A stretch of DNA of 64,000 nucleotides from Porphyrobacter sp. AAP82 (GCF_000331285.1 NZ_ANFX01000013.1:148581-212580); one strand, 5' to 3'. Positions 18,491 to 27,322 are shown, counted from the stretch's first letter. Translations and numbers: made by a program. The notes: generated by a model not told the origin, from the letters alone.

Positions 18491-18769
18491 ATGATCAGAT
18501 CCGAATTGTTGCAGGAATTGCACAAGGACAACCCAGACCTGCGCGCTGACGAGATCGAGCAGGTGGTGGACATCTTCTTCGACGAGATAGCGCAGCGGCT
18601 CGCCGAGGGCGGCCGGGTGGAACTGCGCGGCTTCGGCGCGTTCTCGACCCGCGAGCGCGAGGCGAGAAGCGGCCGCAACCCGCGCACCGGCGAGACGGTG
18701 GACGTCCCGGAAAAGCGTGTGCCCTATTTCAAGGCCGGCAAGGAAATCCGCGAGCGGTTGAACAAGTAG
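18491..18769 (+). CDS. ihfB: Integration host factor beta subunit
   Basis: A 92-residue HU/IHF-fold protein. Start MIRSELLQELHKDNPDLRAD is characteristic of IHF-beta, with the flank-bending arm RSGRNPRTGETVDVPEKRVPYFKAGKE carrying the conserved R-N-P at about residues 62-66. With IHF-alpha it bends DNA at specific sites. Shine-Dalgarno-like GGGAGAT lies upstream of the ATG. The gene stands alone, followed by two repeat copies and the convergent antiporter. HU is the alternative but the N-terminus fits IHF-beta better. Confidence 0.9.
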   Translation: MIRSELLQELHKDNPDLRADEIEQVVDIFFDEIAQRLAEGGRVELRGFGAFSTREREARSGRNPRTGETVDVPEKRVPYFKAGKEIRERLNK

Positions 18770-18788
18770 GGGGAGAGTTGCTGTTCTG

Positions 18789-18900
18789 CGTGCCCGCCTC
18801 CGCGGGCACGTCCTCGGCGCCGTTCCCTCCCCCCGGCTCAAGGCCGGGGTCCGGGGCGCCTGCGGGCGGCCTTGCGGCCCGTCCGTTGGCGGGCCGAGTC
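18789..18900 (+). repeat. Dispersed palindromic repeat, copy 3
   Basis: Head hairpin arms CGTGCCCGC (18789-18797) and GCGGGCACG (18802-18810) around CTCC, followed by TCCTCGGCGCCGTTCCCT, a GC palindrome and GCGCCTGCGGGC. It begins 19 bases after ihfB and faces copy 4, so the two form a large inverted pair between convergent genes, perhaps a bidirectional transcription barrier. Confidence 0.7.
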
Positions 18901-18934
18901 AGCGCGACTCTTACGGTAAGGCACTGATTTCGGT

Positions 18935-19030
18935 TGCGTAGCAACCGCGAGCGCACGCGCGCGAGCCGCAGGTGCCCCGTAGCGCAGCGAAGGGAACAGC
19001 GCCGAGGACGCTCGCCCGGAGGGGCGAGCG
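18935..19030 (-). repeat. Dispersed palindromic repeat, copy 4 (inverted)
   Basis: On the minus strand the head arms are CGCTCGCCC and GGGCGAGCG (19030-19022 and 19017-19009) around CTCC, then GTCCTCGGCGCTGTTCCCTT, CGCTGCGCTACG and GCACCTGCGGCTCGCG. The stem sequence differs from copies 1 and 3 yet stays fully paired, while the flank after the head is conserved. It ends 9 bases from the antiporter stop. Confidence 0.7.
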
Positions 19031-19039
19031 CAAAGCAAA

Positions 19040-20698
19040 TTACGCCGCCAGCCCCGGCACCGGCAATTCGCGCTCGATGCCGAGCGCGGTGAAGACGAGG
19101 TCGGTGAGACGCTCGGCCCCGCCGCTCAGGCTCATGTCGACCGGCAGCATGCCGAGTGCCGCCATCGCGCCCGCCTGGGCGCCCCCCGGCACGGCGATGA
19201 TCCGCGTCATCGTCGGCGCGCGGGTCTCGACCAGCGGGGTGAGCTCGCGCGAGACATCGGTCGCCCCGGTCGCGATCACCAGCACCTGGCGGCGGTCCAT
19301 CCCGATCGCGTCCCAGCTGCGCGGATCGGCGGGGTTGGCGCGGTGGACGTGGTAGCCGTCGGCGAGCGCCATCTGGAAGCGGTCGTGATCGGGCTCCAAG
19401 GCGAGGTATTCCACCGTGTTGAAGGCGAGCGCATCGGCGAGCGCGCGGCCCGCCGCGGTCATGCCGATGATGACGACCTGCGCATCGTGACCTGCCATCT
19501 TGGTGTCGGGCGGGCCCTGCCGCAGGCGGCCGGCGAGCCTGCGCCCGAGGTTGGAGACAAAGGGCGTCGCGGCAAGGCTGATCGCGATCGCGGTGACCAT
19601 GGCGGAAACCAGCCGCGGTTCGGCCAGCCCGGCGACGGCGGGCAGCGCCAGCAGCACCAGCGTGAATTCGCTCCCCTGCCCGAGCAGGAAGCCCAGCTGG
19701 ATCGAGCCCGGCACCGACCAGCGGTTGAGCATCGCCGCCGCGACGTTGAAGGCGCATTTGAGCGCGATCACCCCCACCGTCATCGCCACCACCAGCTGCC
19801 AGTCGCGGGCGAGCTGCGCGGGGTCGATGCCGAGGCCGACCGAGATGAAGAAGAAGCTCATGAACAGCCCGCGGAAGGCGTCGATCTCGGTCTGCACGAG
19901 GATGCGGTAGCGCGAATCCGCGACCGCCATGCCGCCAAGGAACGCACCCAGCGTCAGCGAGAGCCCCGCCATCCCCGTCGCCCACCCGGCGGCAAGCGCG
20001 ATGAACAGCGCCGTGGCGGTATAGACCTCGGTGGTGCCCGCGCGGGCGATGAGGCCGAACAGCGGCTCGGTCAGGAACCGCGCGAAGAGCACCGCGATGG
20101 CGAAAGCGGCGAGCGCCTTGGCCCCGGCGATCCCCAGTGCGGGAGCCAGAGCGCCCCCGCTCGCCAGCGCGCCGGCGGTGACCAGCAGCAGGATCGCGGC
20201 GATATCCTGGAAGATCAGGATCGATTGCGCGGCGCGGCCCACCGGGCAGTCCTCCTGCCCCCGCTCGCGGATCAGGCCGATGACCACGGCGGTGGAGGAC
20301 AGCCCCATCCCGAAGCCCGCGATCACCGCGAACATCGGCGGCAGGCCCAGCGCCCAGAACAGCGCGGCGAAGGCGCCGCCTGCGACCACCATCTGCAAGC
20401 TGCCGAAGCCGAAGATGTTGCCCGCCTCGGCGCGGATGCGGCCCAACGAGAAGTGCAGGCCGAGGTTGAACAGCAGGAGCATCACCCCCGCCTCGGCCAT
20501 CGCGGCGACCACCGATCCGCTGAAATCCCCCGCCATCCCCAGCGCCGACAGACCGAGGCCCATGCCGAGATAGCCGACGATCGGATTGAGCCGCAGCGCC
20601 CGGCTGCCCAGCGCCGCGGCAATGCCGAGCCCGAGCAGCGTGATCGCCGGCTGGATCGTTGCGACCACCGAATGCGCGTCTGTCACTTCGCCCGCCAT
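19040..20698 (-). CDS. CPA2 family cation:proton antiporter (KefB/RosB type)
   Basis: A 552-residue membrane protein. The first 390 residues are about 12 hydrophobic helices of the Na+/H+ exchanger fold, with LLLFNLGLHFSLGRIRAEAG, GMGLSSTAVVIGLI, FQDIAAILLLVTAGAL and LGAFLGGMAVADS, the core motifs of CPA2 antiporters. After a short linker a Rossmann-like RCK_N (TrkA-N) domain follows (VVIIGMTAAGRALADALA near 415). It probably exchanges K+ or Na+ for H+ under nucleotide or redox control. The ATG at 20698 is preceded by a GTG codon that could also start. It diverges from tRNA-Leu. Confidence 0.92.
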   Translation of the reverse strand: MAGEVTDAHSVVATIQPAITLLGLGIAAALGSRALRLNPIVGYLGMGLGLSALGMAGDFSGSVVAAMAEAGVMLLLFNLGLHFSLGRIRAEAGNIFGFGSLQMVVAGGAFAALFWALGLPPMFAVIAGFGMGLSSTAVVIGLIRERGQEDCPVGRAAQSILIFQDIAAILLLVTAGALASGGALAPALGIAGAKALAAFAIAVLFARFLTEPLFGLIARAGTTEVYTATALFIALAAGWATGMAGLSLTLGAFLGGMAVADSRYRILVQTEIDAFRGLFMSFFFISVGLGIDPAQLARDWQLVVAMTVGVIALKCAFNVAAAMLNRWSVPGSIQLGFLLGQGSEFTLVLLALPAVAGLAEPRLVSAMVTAIAISLAATPFVSNLGRRLAGRLRQGPPDTKMAGHDAQVVIIGMTAAGRALADALAFNTVEYLALEPDHDRFQMALADGYHVHRANPADPRSWDAIGMDRRQVLVIATGATDVSRELTPLVETRAPTMTRIIAVPGGAQAGAMAALGMLPVDMSLSGGAERLTDLVFTALGIERELPVPGLAA

Positions 20699-20820
20699 CA
20701 CGCGCCCCGCTTCGAGAAGAGTGGTCCTGACTGCCGAAATGGGGCTTTGCAGCGGCGCTGGCAAGCGCGCGCGGCGGGCTCTGGCCATGGCATGGGGGTT
20801 TGTGGCAAGGCGCAAGCCAT

Positions 20821-20905
20821 GCGGGCGTGGCGGAATGGTAGACGCCGGGGACTTAAAATCCCCCGATCCTCGATCGTGCGGGTTCGAGTCCCGCCGCCCG
20901 CACCA
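20821..20905 (+). tRNA. tRNA-Leu (anticodon TAA)
   Basis: An 85-base class II tRNA. Acceptor arms GCGGGCG and CGCCCGC pair perfectly, followed by discriminator A and an encoded CCA. The anticodon stem GGGGA/TCCCC encloses the loop CTTAAAA, giving anticodon TAA; a variable arm follows and the T arm is GCGGG-TTCGAGT-CCCGC. The TAA anticodon reads UUA and UUG, rare codons in such a GC-rich genome. Confidence 0.97.
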
Positions 20906-21053
20906 CAGGCGCCTTCCGTCAGACACCCCCGTTCGCCATTATCTCGCCCTTAACGCCTTCCTGCGTAATCCTTGTGCGAAGCGTGGGGCCGGACCGTCTT
21001 GCGCATGTCTCGCCAGTGCCAGGACCAGGGGCTGTCGGGTTGGGACAACAGGC

Positions 21054-21722
21054 ATGGAACCAGCGAGCGAGCAAGCGCGCCTCGAACCTCTACCGGAACA
21101 GCCCTGCGCCGAACAGCGGGTCGCGCCGCGCTTCACGCTGCTGATCCGGGCGGCCAAGCTGGTCTCGGCCCAGGGCGAGTTCGTGTGCGTGATCCGCGAC
21201 GTGTCGGAGACCGGCGTCAGCGTGCGCCTGTTCCACGCCCTGCCCTCGTGCAAGGAGTTCGCGCTGCACATGCCGGCGGGCGCGGTCTACGAAATCGCGC
21301 GGGTCTGGAACAAGGGCAACGAGGCAGGCTTCACCTTCGCCGACAATGTCGAGGTCGAAAAGCTCGTCAACGAATCGACAGAGTATCCCAAGCGCGGCCT
21401 CCGGCTCGGGCTGTGCTTCCCGGTGACGGTGAGGATGCTCGCCGGGCAATTCGAGGCGATGGTCGAGAATTTCTCCCAGCAGGGCGCGCGGCTGAGCTGC
21501 GACCGGCTGCTGGCGATCGACCAGAACGTGCGCATCGGCATCCCTTCGCCGGGCGGCGGCAAACCGCGCGAGGTGCGCGCGAAAGTGCGCTGGCGGCGCG
21601 ACCAGCATTACGGCGTGGTGTTCGACGACACCTTCACGCTCGGCGATTTCGCACGGCTTGCCGCGCTGCTCCAGGCCCCGGCGCTGCTCGAAGAGACCGC
21701 CGCGCCCGCCTCTGCCGCCTAG
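21054..21722 (+). CDS. Tandem PilZ domain protein
   Basis: A 222-residue cytoplasmic protein with two PilZ-like domains: residues 20-110 (RVAPRFTLLIRAAKL, VCVIRDVSETGVSVRLF) and 115-210 (KRGLRLGLCFPVTVR, AMVENFSQQGARLSCD). The first carries R-x-x-x-R before D-x-S-x-x-G, close to the RxxxR and D/NxSxxG signature for cyclic di-GMP binding; the second has N-x-S-x-x-G but a weaker Arg motif. It may sense cyclic di-GMP, with target unknown. The stop codon overlaps that of msrB on the other strand (CTAG). Confidence 0.85.
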   Translation: MEPASEQARLEPLPEQPCAEQRVAPRFTLLIRAAKLVSAQGEFVCVIRDVSETGVSVRLFHALPSCKEFALHMPAGAVYEIARVWNKGNEAGFTFADNVEVEKLVNESTEYPKRGLRLGLCFPVTVRMLAGQFEAMVENFSQQGARLSCDRLLAIDQNVRIGIPSPGGGKPREVRAKVRWRRDQHYGVVFDDTFTLGDFARLAALLQAPALLEETAAPASAA

Positions 21723-22219
21723 GCCGGCACGAATTTGAGCGCCGCGCCATTGATGCAGTGGCGCTTGCCGGTCGGCTTTGGCCCATCCCCGAAGATATGG
21801 CCGAGATGCCCGCCGCAATCGGCGCAGTGCACCTCGGTGCGCGGGTAGCCGATCAGGTAGTCGGTGCTGGTGCCGACCGCCCCCTTGTCGATCGCCTGCC
21901 AGAAGCTCGGCCAGCCGGTGCCGCTGTCATACTTGGTCGCCGAGGAATAGAGCGCATTGCTGCACGCGGCGCACACGAAGGTTCCTTTCCGCTTTTCCTT
22001 GTTGAGGGCCGAGGTGAAGGCACGTTCGGTCCCGGCCTCGCGCAGCACGTAATACTGGTCGCGGGTCAGCAGCTTCTTCCACTCGGCATCGGGGCGGCCC
22101 TTGGGATAGCTCTTGGCCGCAGCGGGCGAGGCGCCGCAGGCGCTGACGAAGGGCAGCATCGCGCCGATCGCGGCGCTGGCGGTCAGCAGGCGGCGGCGGC
22201 TGAGGACGATGAGGCGCAT
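21719..22219 (-). CDS. msrB: Exported peptide-methionine (R)-S-oxide reductase
   Basis: A 166-residue MsrB reducing the R-epimer of methionine sulfoxide. Two zinc-binding CxxC pairs (VCAACSN and HCADCGG), GWPSFWQA and the catalytic RHCINGAALKF at the C-terminus are present. The N-terminus has a twin-arginine-like SRRRLLTAS, a hydrophobic core and a lipobox-like VSAC (Cys 28), so it is probably exported through Tat and lipid-anchored. With exported MsrA this gives an envelope methionine repair pair. It ends with a CTAG overlap with the PilZ gene. Confidence 0.93.
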   Translation of the reverse strand: MRLIVLSRRRLLTASAAIGAMLPFVSACGASPAAAKSYPKGRPDAEWKKLLTRDQYYVLREAGTERAFTSALNKEKRKGTFVCAACSNALYSSATKYDSGTGWPSFWQAIDKGAVGTSTDYLIGYPRTEVHCADCGGHLGHIFGDGPKPTGKRHCINGAALKFVPA

Positions 22220-22296
22220 GGCAGTCTCCCAAGGTGGCGGGCACGCCGCCCGCTCCCCCCTGTTACGTCGAAAACGCCCCGCAGGTTTCAGCACGC

Positions 22297-23649
22297 TCAG
22301 AAAGTGGTGATCTCGACCTCGAGCTTGCGGAAGCCGTGGACGAAGTTGGCGCGCACCCGCTCGACATCGCCCGCGACATGCACCCGCATCCGGCGCTTGT
22401 GCAACTCTTCGAGCAGCACGCGCAGCTGGAGTTCGGCAAGCCGCGCGCCGACGCAGCGGTGGATGCCGTAGCCGAAGGCGAGGTGGCGGCGCGCGTTCTC
22501 GCGGGTGATGTCGAGCTTGTCGGGGTTTGCGAAAACCTCCTCGTCGCGGTTGGCGCTGATATACCACAGCACCACCTTGTCGCCCGCCTTGATGGTCTGG
22601 CCGAACACCTCGGTATCTTGCGTGCAGGTGCGGCGCATGTGGGCGAGCGGCACCTGCATGCGCAGGATTTCCTGCACCGCATTGGGGATCAGCTCGGGAT
22701 TTTCCTCGTAGGCCTTGCGCTGGTCGGGGAACTTGTCGAGCGCGTGGATGATCCCGCTCATGGTGTTGCGGGTGGTGTCGTTCCCGCCGACGATCAGCAG
22801 CACCAGATTGCCCATGAATTCCTCCGGGCTCATCTGGTTCATCGCGGGCGAGTGGATCATCATCGAGATGAGATCGCTGCCCGGCTCCTTGTCCATGGTG
22901 CGATCGATCCACAGGGTCTGGAAATAGGCCGCCATTTCCTGGAGGATGCCCCAGCGCACTTCATCGAGCGCGCGGATCGAGCCGAGTTCAGTATCGCCCG
23001 CCCAGTCGGACCAGAAGGTCAGCAAGCGGCGGTCTTCCCAGGGGAAACCGAAAAGGATCGCGAGCATGCCGGTGGTCAGCTCGATCGAGACGGTATCGAC
23101 CCAGTCGAAGACTTCGCCGCGCGGCAGGCGGTCGAGCACCTCGCCGGTCCGCTGGCGGATCTCGGCCTCCATGTCGGTCATCGCCGAGGGCGTGAACTTG
23201 GGCGCGACGGTGCGGCGCTGGCCGGTGTGCTGCGGGCGGTCCATGGCGATGAACATCGGCAGCTCGCGGCGCTCGATGTTGCTGGCCGCCAGCTCCTCTT
23301 CCGAAAGGCGGTTGAGGATCGTGATCCCGCCGTGCTCCCAGCTCGACGAGAAGGTTTCGGGCAGGGCCTCGATATGCTGGATCGCCTTGTGGCCTACAAT
23401 CGCCCAATAGGGGCCGAAGGGGCTTTCGGGGATCCAGTGGAGCTGGCCTGCCTTGCGCATCTCGGCGAAGACCGGCTGCCACCTGTCCTCGAAATAGATG
23501 TCCGAACGGCTGACATCCCAGGGGTGGGAATGCTTGAGGCGTTCCTCGGGATGCTCGGCGAAGTGGGCCTTCAGCGCATCGTAGGAGGAAGGCTCGCGGC
23601 GCACTTGCGGGCGCTGAATTCCGGGCGGGGTGGGGGCGATGGTGGCCAT
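22297..23649 (-). CDS. CYP153-like cytochrome P450 (alkane/fatty-acid terminal hydroxylase family)
   Basis: A 450-residue soluble P450. The heme loop is LAFGYGIHRCVGARLAE near residues 385-401 with the axial Cys, the K-helix ExxR is present, and the I-helix reads LLIVGGNDTTRNTMSG, the segment I associate with CYP153 alkane omega-hydroxylases. Such enzymes need a ferredoxin and ferredoxin reductase; a reductase-like flavoprotein is at 27306-28562 but no ferredoxin is in the window. The ATG at 23649 is preferred over an upstream start because it follows a purine-rich stretch. The upstream region has a palindrome at 23717-23730. Confidence 0.9.
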   Translation of the reverse strand: MATIAPTPPGIQRPQVRREPSSYDALKAHFAEHPEERLKHSHPWDVSRSDIYFEDRWQPVFAEMRKAGQLHWIPESPFGPYWAIVGHKAIQHIEALPETFSSSWEHGGITILNRLSEEELAASNIERRELPMFIAMDRPQHTGQRRTVAPKFTPSAMTDMEAEIRQRTGEVLDRLPRGEVFDWVDTVSIELTTGMLAILFGFPWEDRRLLTFWSDWAGDTELGSIRALDEVRWGILQEMAAYFQTLWIDRTMDKEPGSDLISMMIHSPAMNQMSPEEFMGNLVLLIVGGNDTTRNTMSGIIHALDKFPDQRKAYEENPELIPNAVQEILRMQVPLAHMRRTCTQDTEVFGQTIKAGDKVVLWYISANRDEEVFANPDKLDITRENARRHLAFGYGIHRCVGARLAELQLRVLLEELHKRRMRVHVAGDVERVRANFVHGFRKLEVEITTF

Positions 23650-23716
23650 GTCTGTCTCCCGTCGGGCGGCATCTTCAAGGTGCGCCGCTCCGTGATGAGT
23701 CGCAGTCTGACGCAAC

Positions 23717-23730
23717 TGACACGGATGTCA
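23717..23730. promoter_or_regulatory. Palindrome upstream of the CYP153 gene
   Basis: TGACA and TGTCA arms flank CGGA in the 292-base gap between the P450 and the ABC permease; on the minus strand the right arm forms TTGACA, a possible -35 element. A further half-site (CTGACG) lies 10 bases to the left. This could be an operator of a TetR- or GntR-type regulator; none is adjacent. The remainder of the gap shows nothing I can name. Confidence 0.35.
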
Positions 23731-23941
23731 ATATGGGTTGCGATACGGGACCTTTTCGGCGCTTTCCTACAAGGCGCCGGCCTGACATGATCGCGGGGAT
23801 GAGGCGCCCTGTCCCCTTCCCCCCGAGCCGCCCGAGGCGCAGCGCGGGGGGGTGCATCCCGGAGCCGGTTTTCGCTCCCAGGACAGTGTCTCATGTGTCT
23901 CCTACACGCGGCCTGCGGGGGTGCGCGTTTCGCCCAGCGGC

Positions 23942-25198
23942 TCAGGCGGGGGTGCGCAGGCCCTTGGCGCGCTTCTCGCGCCCCGCCCCGCCGGACTTCA
24001 TGACCCGTTTGCGGAACAGCAGCGAGCCCGCCTTGACGATCCCCACCACCGCCAGCGCCTGCCAGCCGAGCGCGAGGGCGTGGGTCCACAGCTGCGGCTC
24101 CATCGCCGCGCGGGCGAGCATCGCGAAGGGCGAGGACAGCGGGAAGGCGATCGCGGCCATCTCCATCCCCGATCCGGGCTGGTTGATGGTGTATGCAGCC
24201 AGGAAGAACACCATCAGCTGGAGCATGGTGACCGGCATCGAGAGCGTCTGCACCTCGCGCACCGAGCTCGCCATCGACCCGATCGTCAGGAACAGCGCGC
24301 CGAGCAGGAGATAGGCCATCGCAAAGTAGAGGATGCCGAGCAGGACGAACAGCGGCCAGCCGACCGCGGGTGCGGGCAGGTTCGCGATGTCGAAGCCGGT
24401 GACGCGGGTGATGACCTCGCCCGCTCCGCCGAACAGGACGAAGCCCGCGGTGCCCCACACCGCAATGCCCACGAAGGAGACCGCCAGCATCGCGAACAGC
24501 TTGCCCAAGAACACCGCGTCCATGGGGATGGCGGCAGCAAGGATCTCGATGATCTTGTTGGCCTTCTCCTCGACGAGGTTGGAGAGCACCATGCCGGCGA
24601 GCAGCATGGTCAGCAGGAACAGCAGCATCTGCGCGATCTGGGCGGTCTGGATGCGGGTGGTGCGCTCGTCGGCGGCACTGGTCGCGACGAGGTCGGCGCT
24701 GACCGCGGGGAAGGCGGCAGGCTCGGCGGCGAGGGTGTGGCCGGCGATCAGGCCGACCGGGCCCTGCCAGCGGGCGATCTGCCCCTCGGTGCCGACCAGC
24801 TTGGGAAACTGCGGCGTGCCGGTGAGGATCGCGGCGTAGTTGCCCTGGCGCGCCTCCATGAAGGCCCGCGCGTCGAAGACGGGATCGGCGGCGGCCTGGG
24901 GGACGGGAGTGAGCCGCGGGAGCGCAAAGGGCAGCTGCGGGGCAAGGCGCTCACCCGCGGCGACCATCCTCGCGGTGTCCTCGGCGCTCATCGCGACGCC
25001 GACTTCGTAGGAGACGGCCTCGCGCTGGACCTCGCCGCCGATCGAGCCGGCCAGCCCGCCGACGATGACGGGGAACAGCGGGCCGAGCAGGAAGAACAGG
25101 AAGGCACGGGAGAACAGCACCGCCACGAAGTCGCGGCGGGCGATGACCCAGGCGGCCTCCATGGCCGAAAGGCGGGGGCGGATCACGGTGTCGATCAT
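23942..25198 (-). CDS. ABC-2 type permease, NatB-like
   Basis: A 418-residue permease with one helix near residues 27-50, a large periplasmic domain (about 55-215) and five to six helices near 220-395, the topology of NatB/ABC-2 exporters. LLAGMVLSNLVEEKANKIIEILAAAIP near 230-256 is the characteristic E-E-K-x-N-K-I-E-I-L motif. It pairs with the ATPase upstream, with a 4-base ATGA overlap. Substrates of such exporters range from Na+ to lipophilic compounds; not determinable here. C-terminal tail is Lys/Arg-rich. Confidence 0.9.
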   Translation of the reverse strand: MIDTVIRPRLSAMEAAWVIARRDFVAVLFSRAFLFFLLGPLFPVIVGGLAGSIGGEVQREAVSYEVGVAMSAEDTARMVAAGERLAPQLPFALPRLTPVPQAAADPVFDARAFMEARQGNYAAILTGTPQFPKLVGTEGQIARWQGPVGLIAGHTLAAEPAAFPAVSADLVATSAADERTTRIQTAQIAQMLLFLLTMLLAGMVLSNLVEEKANKIIEILAAAIPMDAVFLGKLFAMLAVSFVGIAVWGTAGFVLFGGAGEVITRVTGFDIANLPAPAVGWPLFVLLGILYFAMAYLLLGALFLTIGSMASSVREVQTLSMPVTMLQLMVFFLAAYTINQPGSGMEMAAIAFPLSSPFAMLARAAMEPQLWTHALALGWQALAVVGIVKAGSLLFRKRVMKSGGAGREKRAKGLRTPA

Positions 25199-26220
25199 GC
25201 GCCCGTCTCCTCGCTGTCGGCGGCAAGCTGGCGCGCGGCGGCCTCGCCCGCGATGGCGACGAAGGCGTCGTGCAAGCCAGCGCGCTCGATCGAGAGCGAG
25301 AGGATCCCCGCCTCGCCTTCGATCAGCCCCTTGAGGAGCGGCTCGATGCCGCTCTCGGGCAGCGGGAAGTGGAAGAAGTCGCCATTGCGGCGGGTCTCGG
25401 GCGGGAGAGCGGCAAGCCACGCGCCCTCGCGCGCGCGGGTCTCGAGCCGGACCTGCGCCGGGATGCGGTCGCGCGCCGCCTCGACGCTGCCGGCGTATGG
25501 CACCTTGCCCCCGGCGATGATCGCCACGCCCTCGCACAGGCGCTCGGCATGGTGGATGACGTGGGTGGAGAAGATCACCGTGACGCCGTCGTCGGCGAGC
25601 GCGCGGATCATCATCTCGAGCTTGCCCTGGTTGATCGCATCGAGGCCCGAGAAGGGCTCGTCGAGCACCACCAGCCGGGGTTCGTGGACCAGCGTGCCGA
25701 GCAGCTGGACGGTCTGGGCCATGCCCTTGGAAAGCTGGCGGATCTGGCGATCTGCCGCGTGGGCGAGGCCGTGACGTTCAAGCAGCGCCACGGCGCGCTT
25801 GCGGCCCTCCTTCAAGGGCAGGCCCCGCAATGCGCCCATGAAGGCGATCGCCTCGATGCACTTCATCGAGGGGTAGAGCCCGCGCTCTTCGGGCAGGTAG
25901 CCGATCAGCCGGCCGATGTCGTGCGGGCGGTCATGTCCGAACACACGGCGCACGCCCGCGTCGGGGTCGATGATGCCGAGCAGCATCCGCAAGGTCGTGG
26001 TCTTGCCCGCGCCATTGGGGCCGAGAATCCCGTAGATCGCGCCCTCGGGCACCGAGATGTCGACCCCGTCCACCGCGCGTGTGCCGTCAAAGCTCTTGAC
26101 CAGCCCGCGCGCCTCGATTGCGAGCGGACGGCCATCGGCCGGAACGGCGCTGAAGCGCGCCCCCTGAATGTCCGGCCTGTCATTGCCCGCCGCCATATGA
26201 TCGCTTACCGCCATGTCCAT
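25195..26220 (-). CDS. ABC transporter ATP-binding protein, NatA-like
   Basis: A 341-residue ATPase. Walker A GPNGAGKTTT near 72, signature QLSKGMAQTVQ near 160, Walker B RLVVLDEPFSGLD near 180 and switch His in IFSTHVIHH. The C-terminal 100 residues form the DUF4162-like extension typical of NatA-type exporters. About 30 extra N-terminal residues precede the core. It overlaps the permease by 4 bases and diverges from queG across only 46 bases. Confidence 0.93.
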   Translation of the reverse strand: MDMAVSDHMAAGNDRPDIQGARFSAVPADGRPLAIEARGLVKSFDGTRAVDGVDISVPEGAIYGILGPNGAGKTTTLRMLLGIIDPDAGVRRVFGHDRPHDIGRLIGYLPEERGLYPSMKCIEAIAFMGALRGLPLKEGRKRAVALLERHGLAHAADRQIRQLSKGMAQTVQLLGTLVHEPRLVVLDEPFSGLDAINQGKLEMMIRALADDGVTVIFSTHVIHHAERLCEGVAIIAGGKVPYAGSVEAARDRIPAQVRLETRAREGAWLAALPPETRRNGDFFHFPLPESGIEPLLKGLIEGEAGILSLSIERAGLHDAFVAIAGEAAARQLAADSEETGA

Positions 26221-26266
26221 GGCATACGCGGTTAGCGGACAGGATTAAACGGGAGCCTCTCCAGAC

Positions 26267-27322
26267 ATGGTTAATGCCCCCGCAACTCTTGCCGCCAGGG
26301 TGCACGCGCAGGCGCTTGGTCAGGGCTTCGCGGTGTGCGGGTTCGCTTCGGCCGCCGAAGACCCGCTGCGCTCGGAGCGCCTCGAGCAGTGGCTGGGCGA
26401 AGGGCACCACGGGTCGATGGAGTGGATGCAGGCGCGCCGCGATCACCGCCGCTCGCCGCAGGGGCTGTGGCCCGAGGCGAAGAGCGTCATCGCATTGGGC
26501 ATGAGTTACGCCCCGGCGCATGATCCGCTGGCGCTGGAGGGCTCGCAAGCCCACGCGCGCATCTCGGTCTATGCGCAAGGCAGGGACTACCACGATGTGG
26601 TAAAGAAGCGCCTGAAGGCGCTCGCCCGCTGGCTGGTGGAAGAGGTTCCGGGCGCCGGTGTGAAAGTCTTTGTCGATACCGCGCCGGTGATGGAAAAGCC
26701 GCTCGGCGAGGCGGCAGGGATCGGCTGGCAGGGCAAGCACACCAACCTCGTCAGCCCCACCCACGGCAGCTGGCTGTTCCTGGGCGCGATCTACACCACC
26801 CTCGATCTGGCCCCGGCCGAGCCGCACCGCGACCAATGCGGGAGCTGCCGCGCCTGTCTCGACGCCTGCCCGACGGGCGCCTTCCCCGCGCCCTACCGCC
26901 TCGATGCACGGCGCTGCATTTCCTACCTCACCATCGAGCACAAGGGGCCGGTGGACGAGGACCTGCGCGCCGGGATCGGCAACCGCATCTATGGCTGCGA
27001 CGATTGCCTTGCGGTGTGCCCGTGGAACAAGTTTGCTTCGCAAGCGCAGGCTTGCCGCGAATTCCTCCCCCGCGCCGAACTGGTCGCCCCGCGGCCGGGC
27101 GAGTTGCTGGCGCTGGACGATGCGGGCTTCCGCGCGCTGTTTGCGGGCTCGCCGATCAAGCGCATCGGGCGCGACCGGTTTGTGCGCAACTGCCTCTATG
27201 CGGCGGGCAATAGCGGGAACCGGGCGCTGGCGGCCCAGGTCGAGGCGCTCACCCTCGACCCCGATCCGGTGGTGGCCGATGCGGCCGCTTGGGCGCTCGC
27301 GCGGCTCAGATCAGATCCTTGA
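26267..27322 (+). CDS. queG: Epoxyqueuosine reductase
   Basis: A 351-residue cobalamin- and iron-sulfur-dependent enzyme catalysing the last step of queuosine synthesis in tRNA. Two [4Fe-4S] motifs are visible: [16 protein letters not shown] near 190-205 and [13 protein letters not shown] near 244-257, with GHHGSMEWM near 46 and [22 protein letters not shown] near 137. A HEAT-like C-terminal end ([18 protein letters not shown]) fits the QueG fold. Its 3' end overlaps the convergent flavoprotein gene by 17 bases. Confidence 0.96.
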   Translation: MVNAPATLAARVHAQALGQGFAVCGFASAAEDPLRSERLEQWLGEGHHGSMEWMQARRDHRRSPQGLWPEAKSVIALGMSYAPAHDPLALEGSQAHARISVYAQGRDYHDVVKKRLKALARWLVEEVPGAGVKVFVDTAPVMEKPLGEAAGIGWQGKHTNLVSPTHGSWLFLGAIYTTLDLAPAEPHRDQCGSCRACLDACPTGAFPAPYRLDARRCISYLTIEHKGPVDEDLRAGIGNRIYGCDDCLAVCPWNKFASQAQACREFLPRAELVAPRPGELLALDDAGFRALFAGSPIKRIGRDRFVRNCLYAAGNSGNRALAAQVEALTLDPDPVVADAAAWALARLRSDP

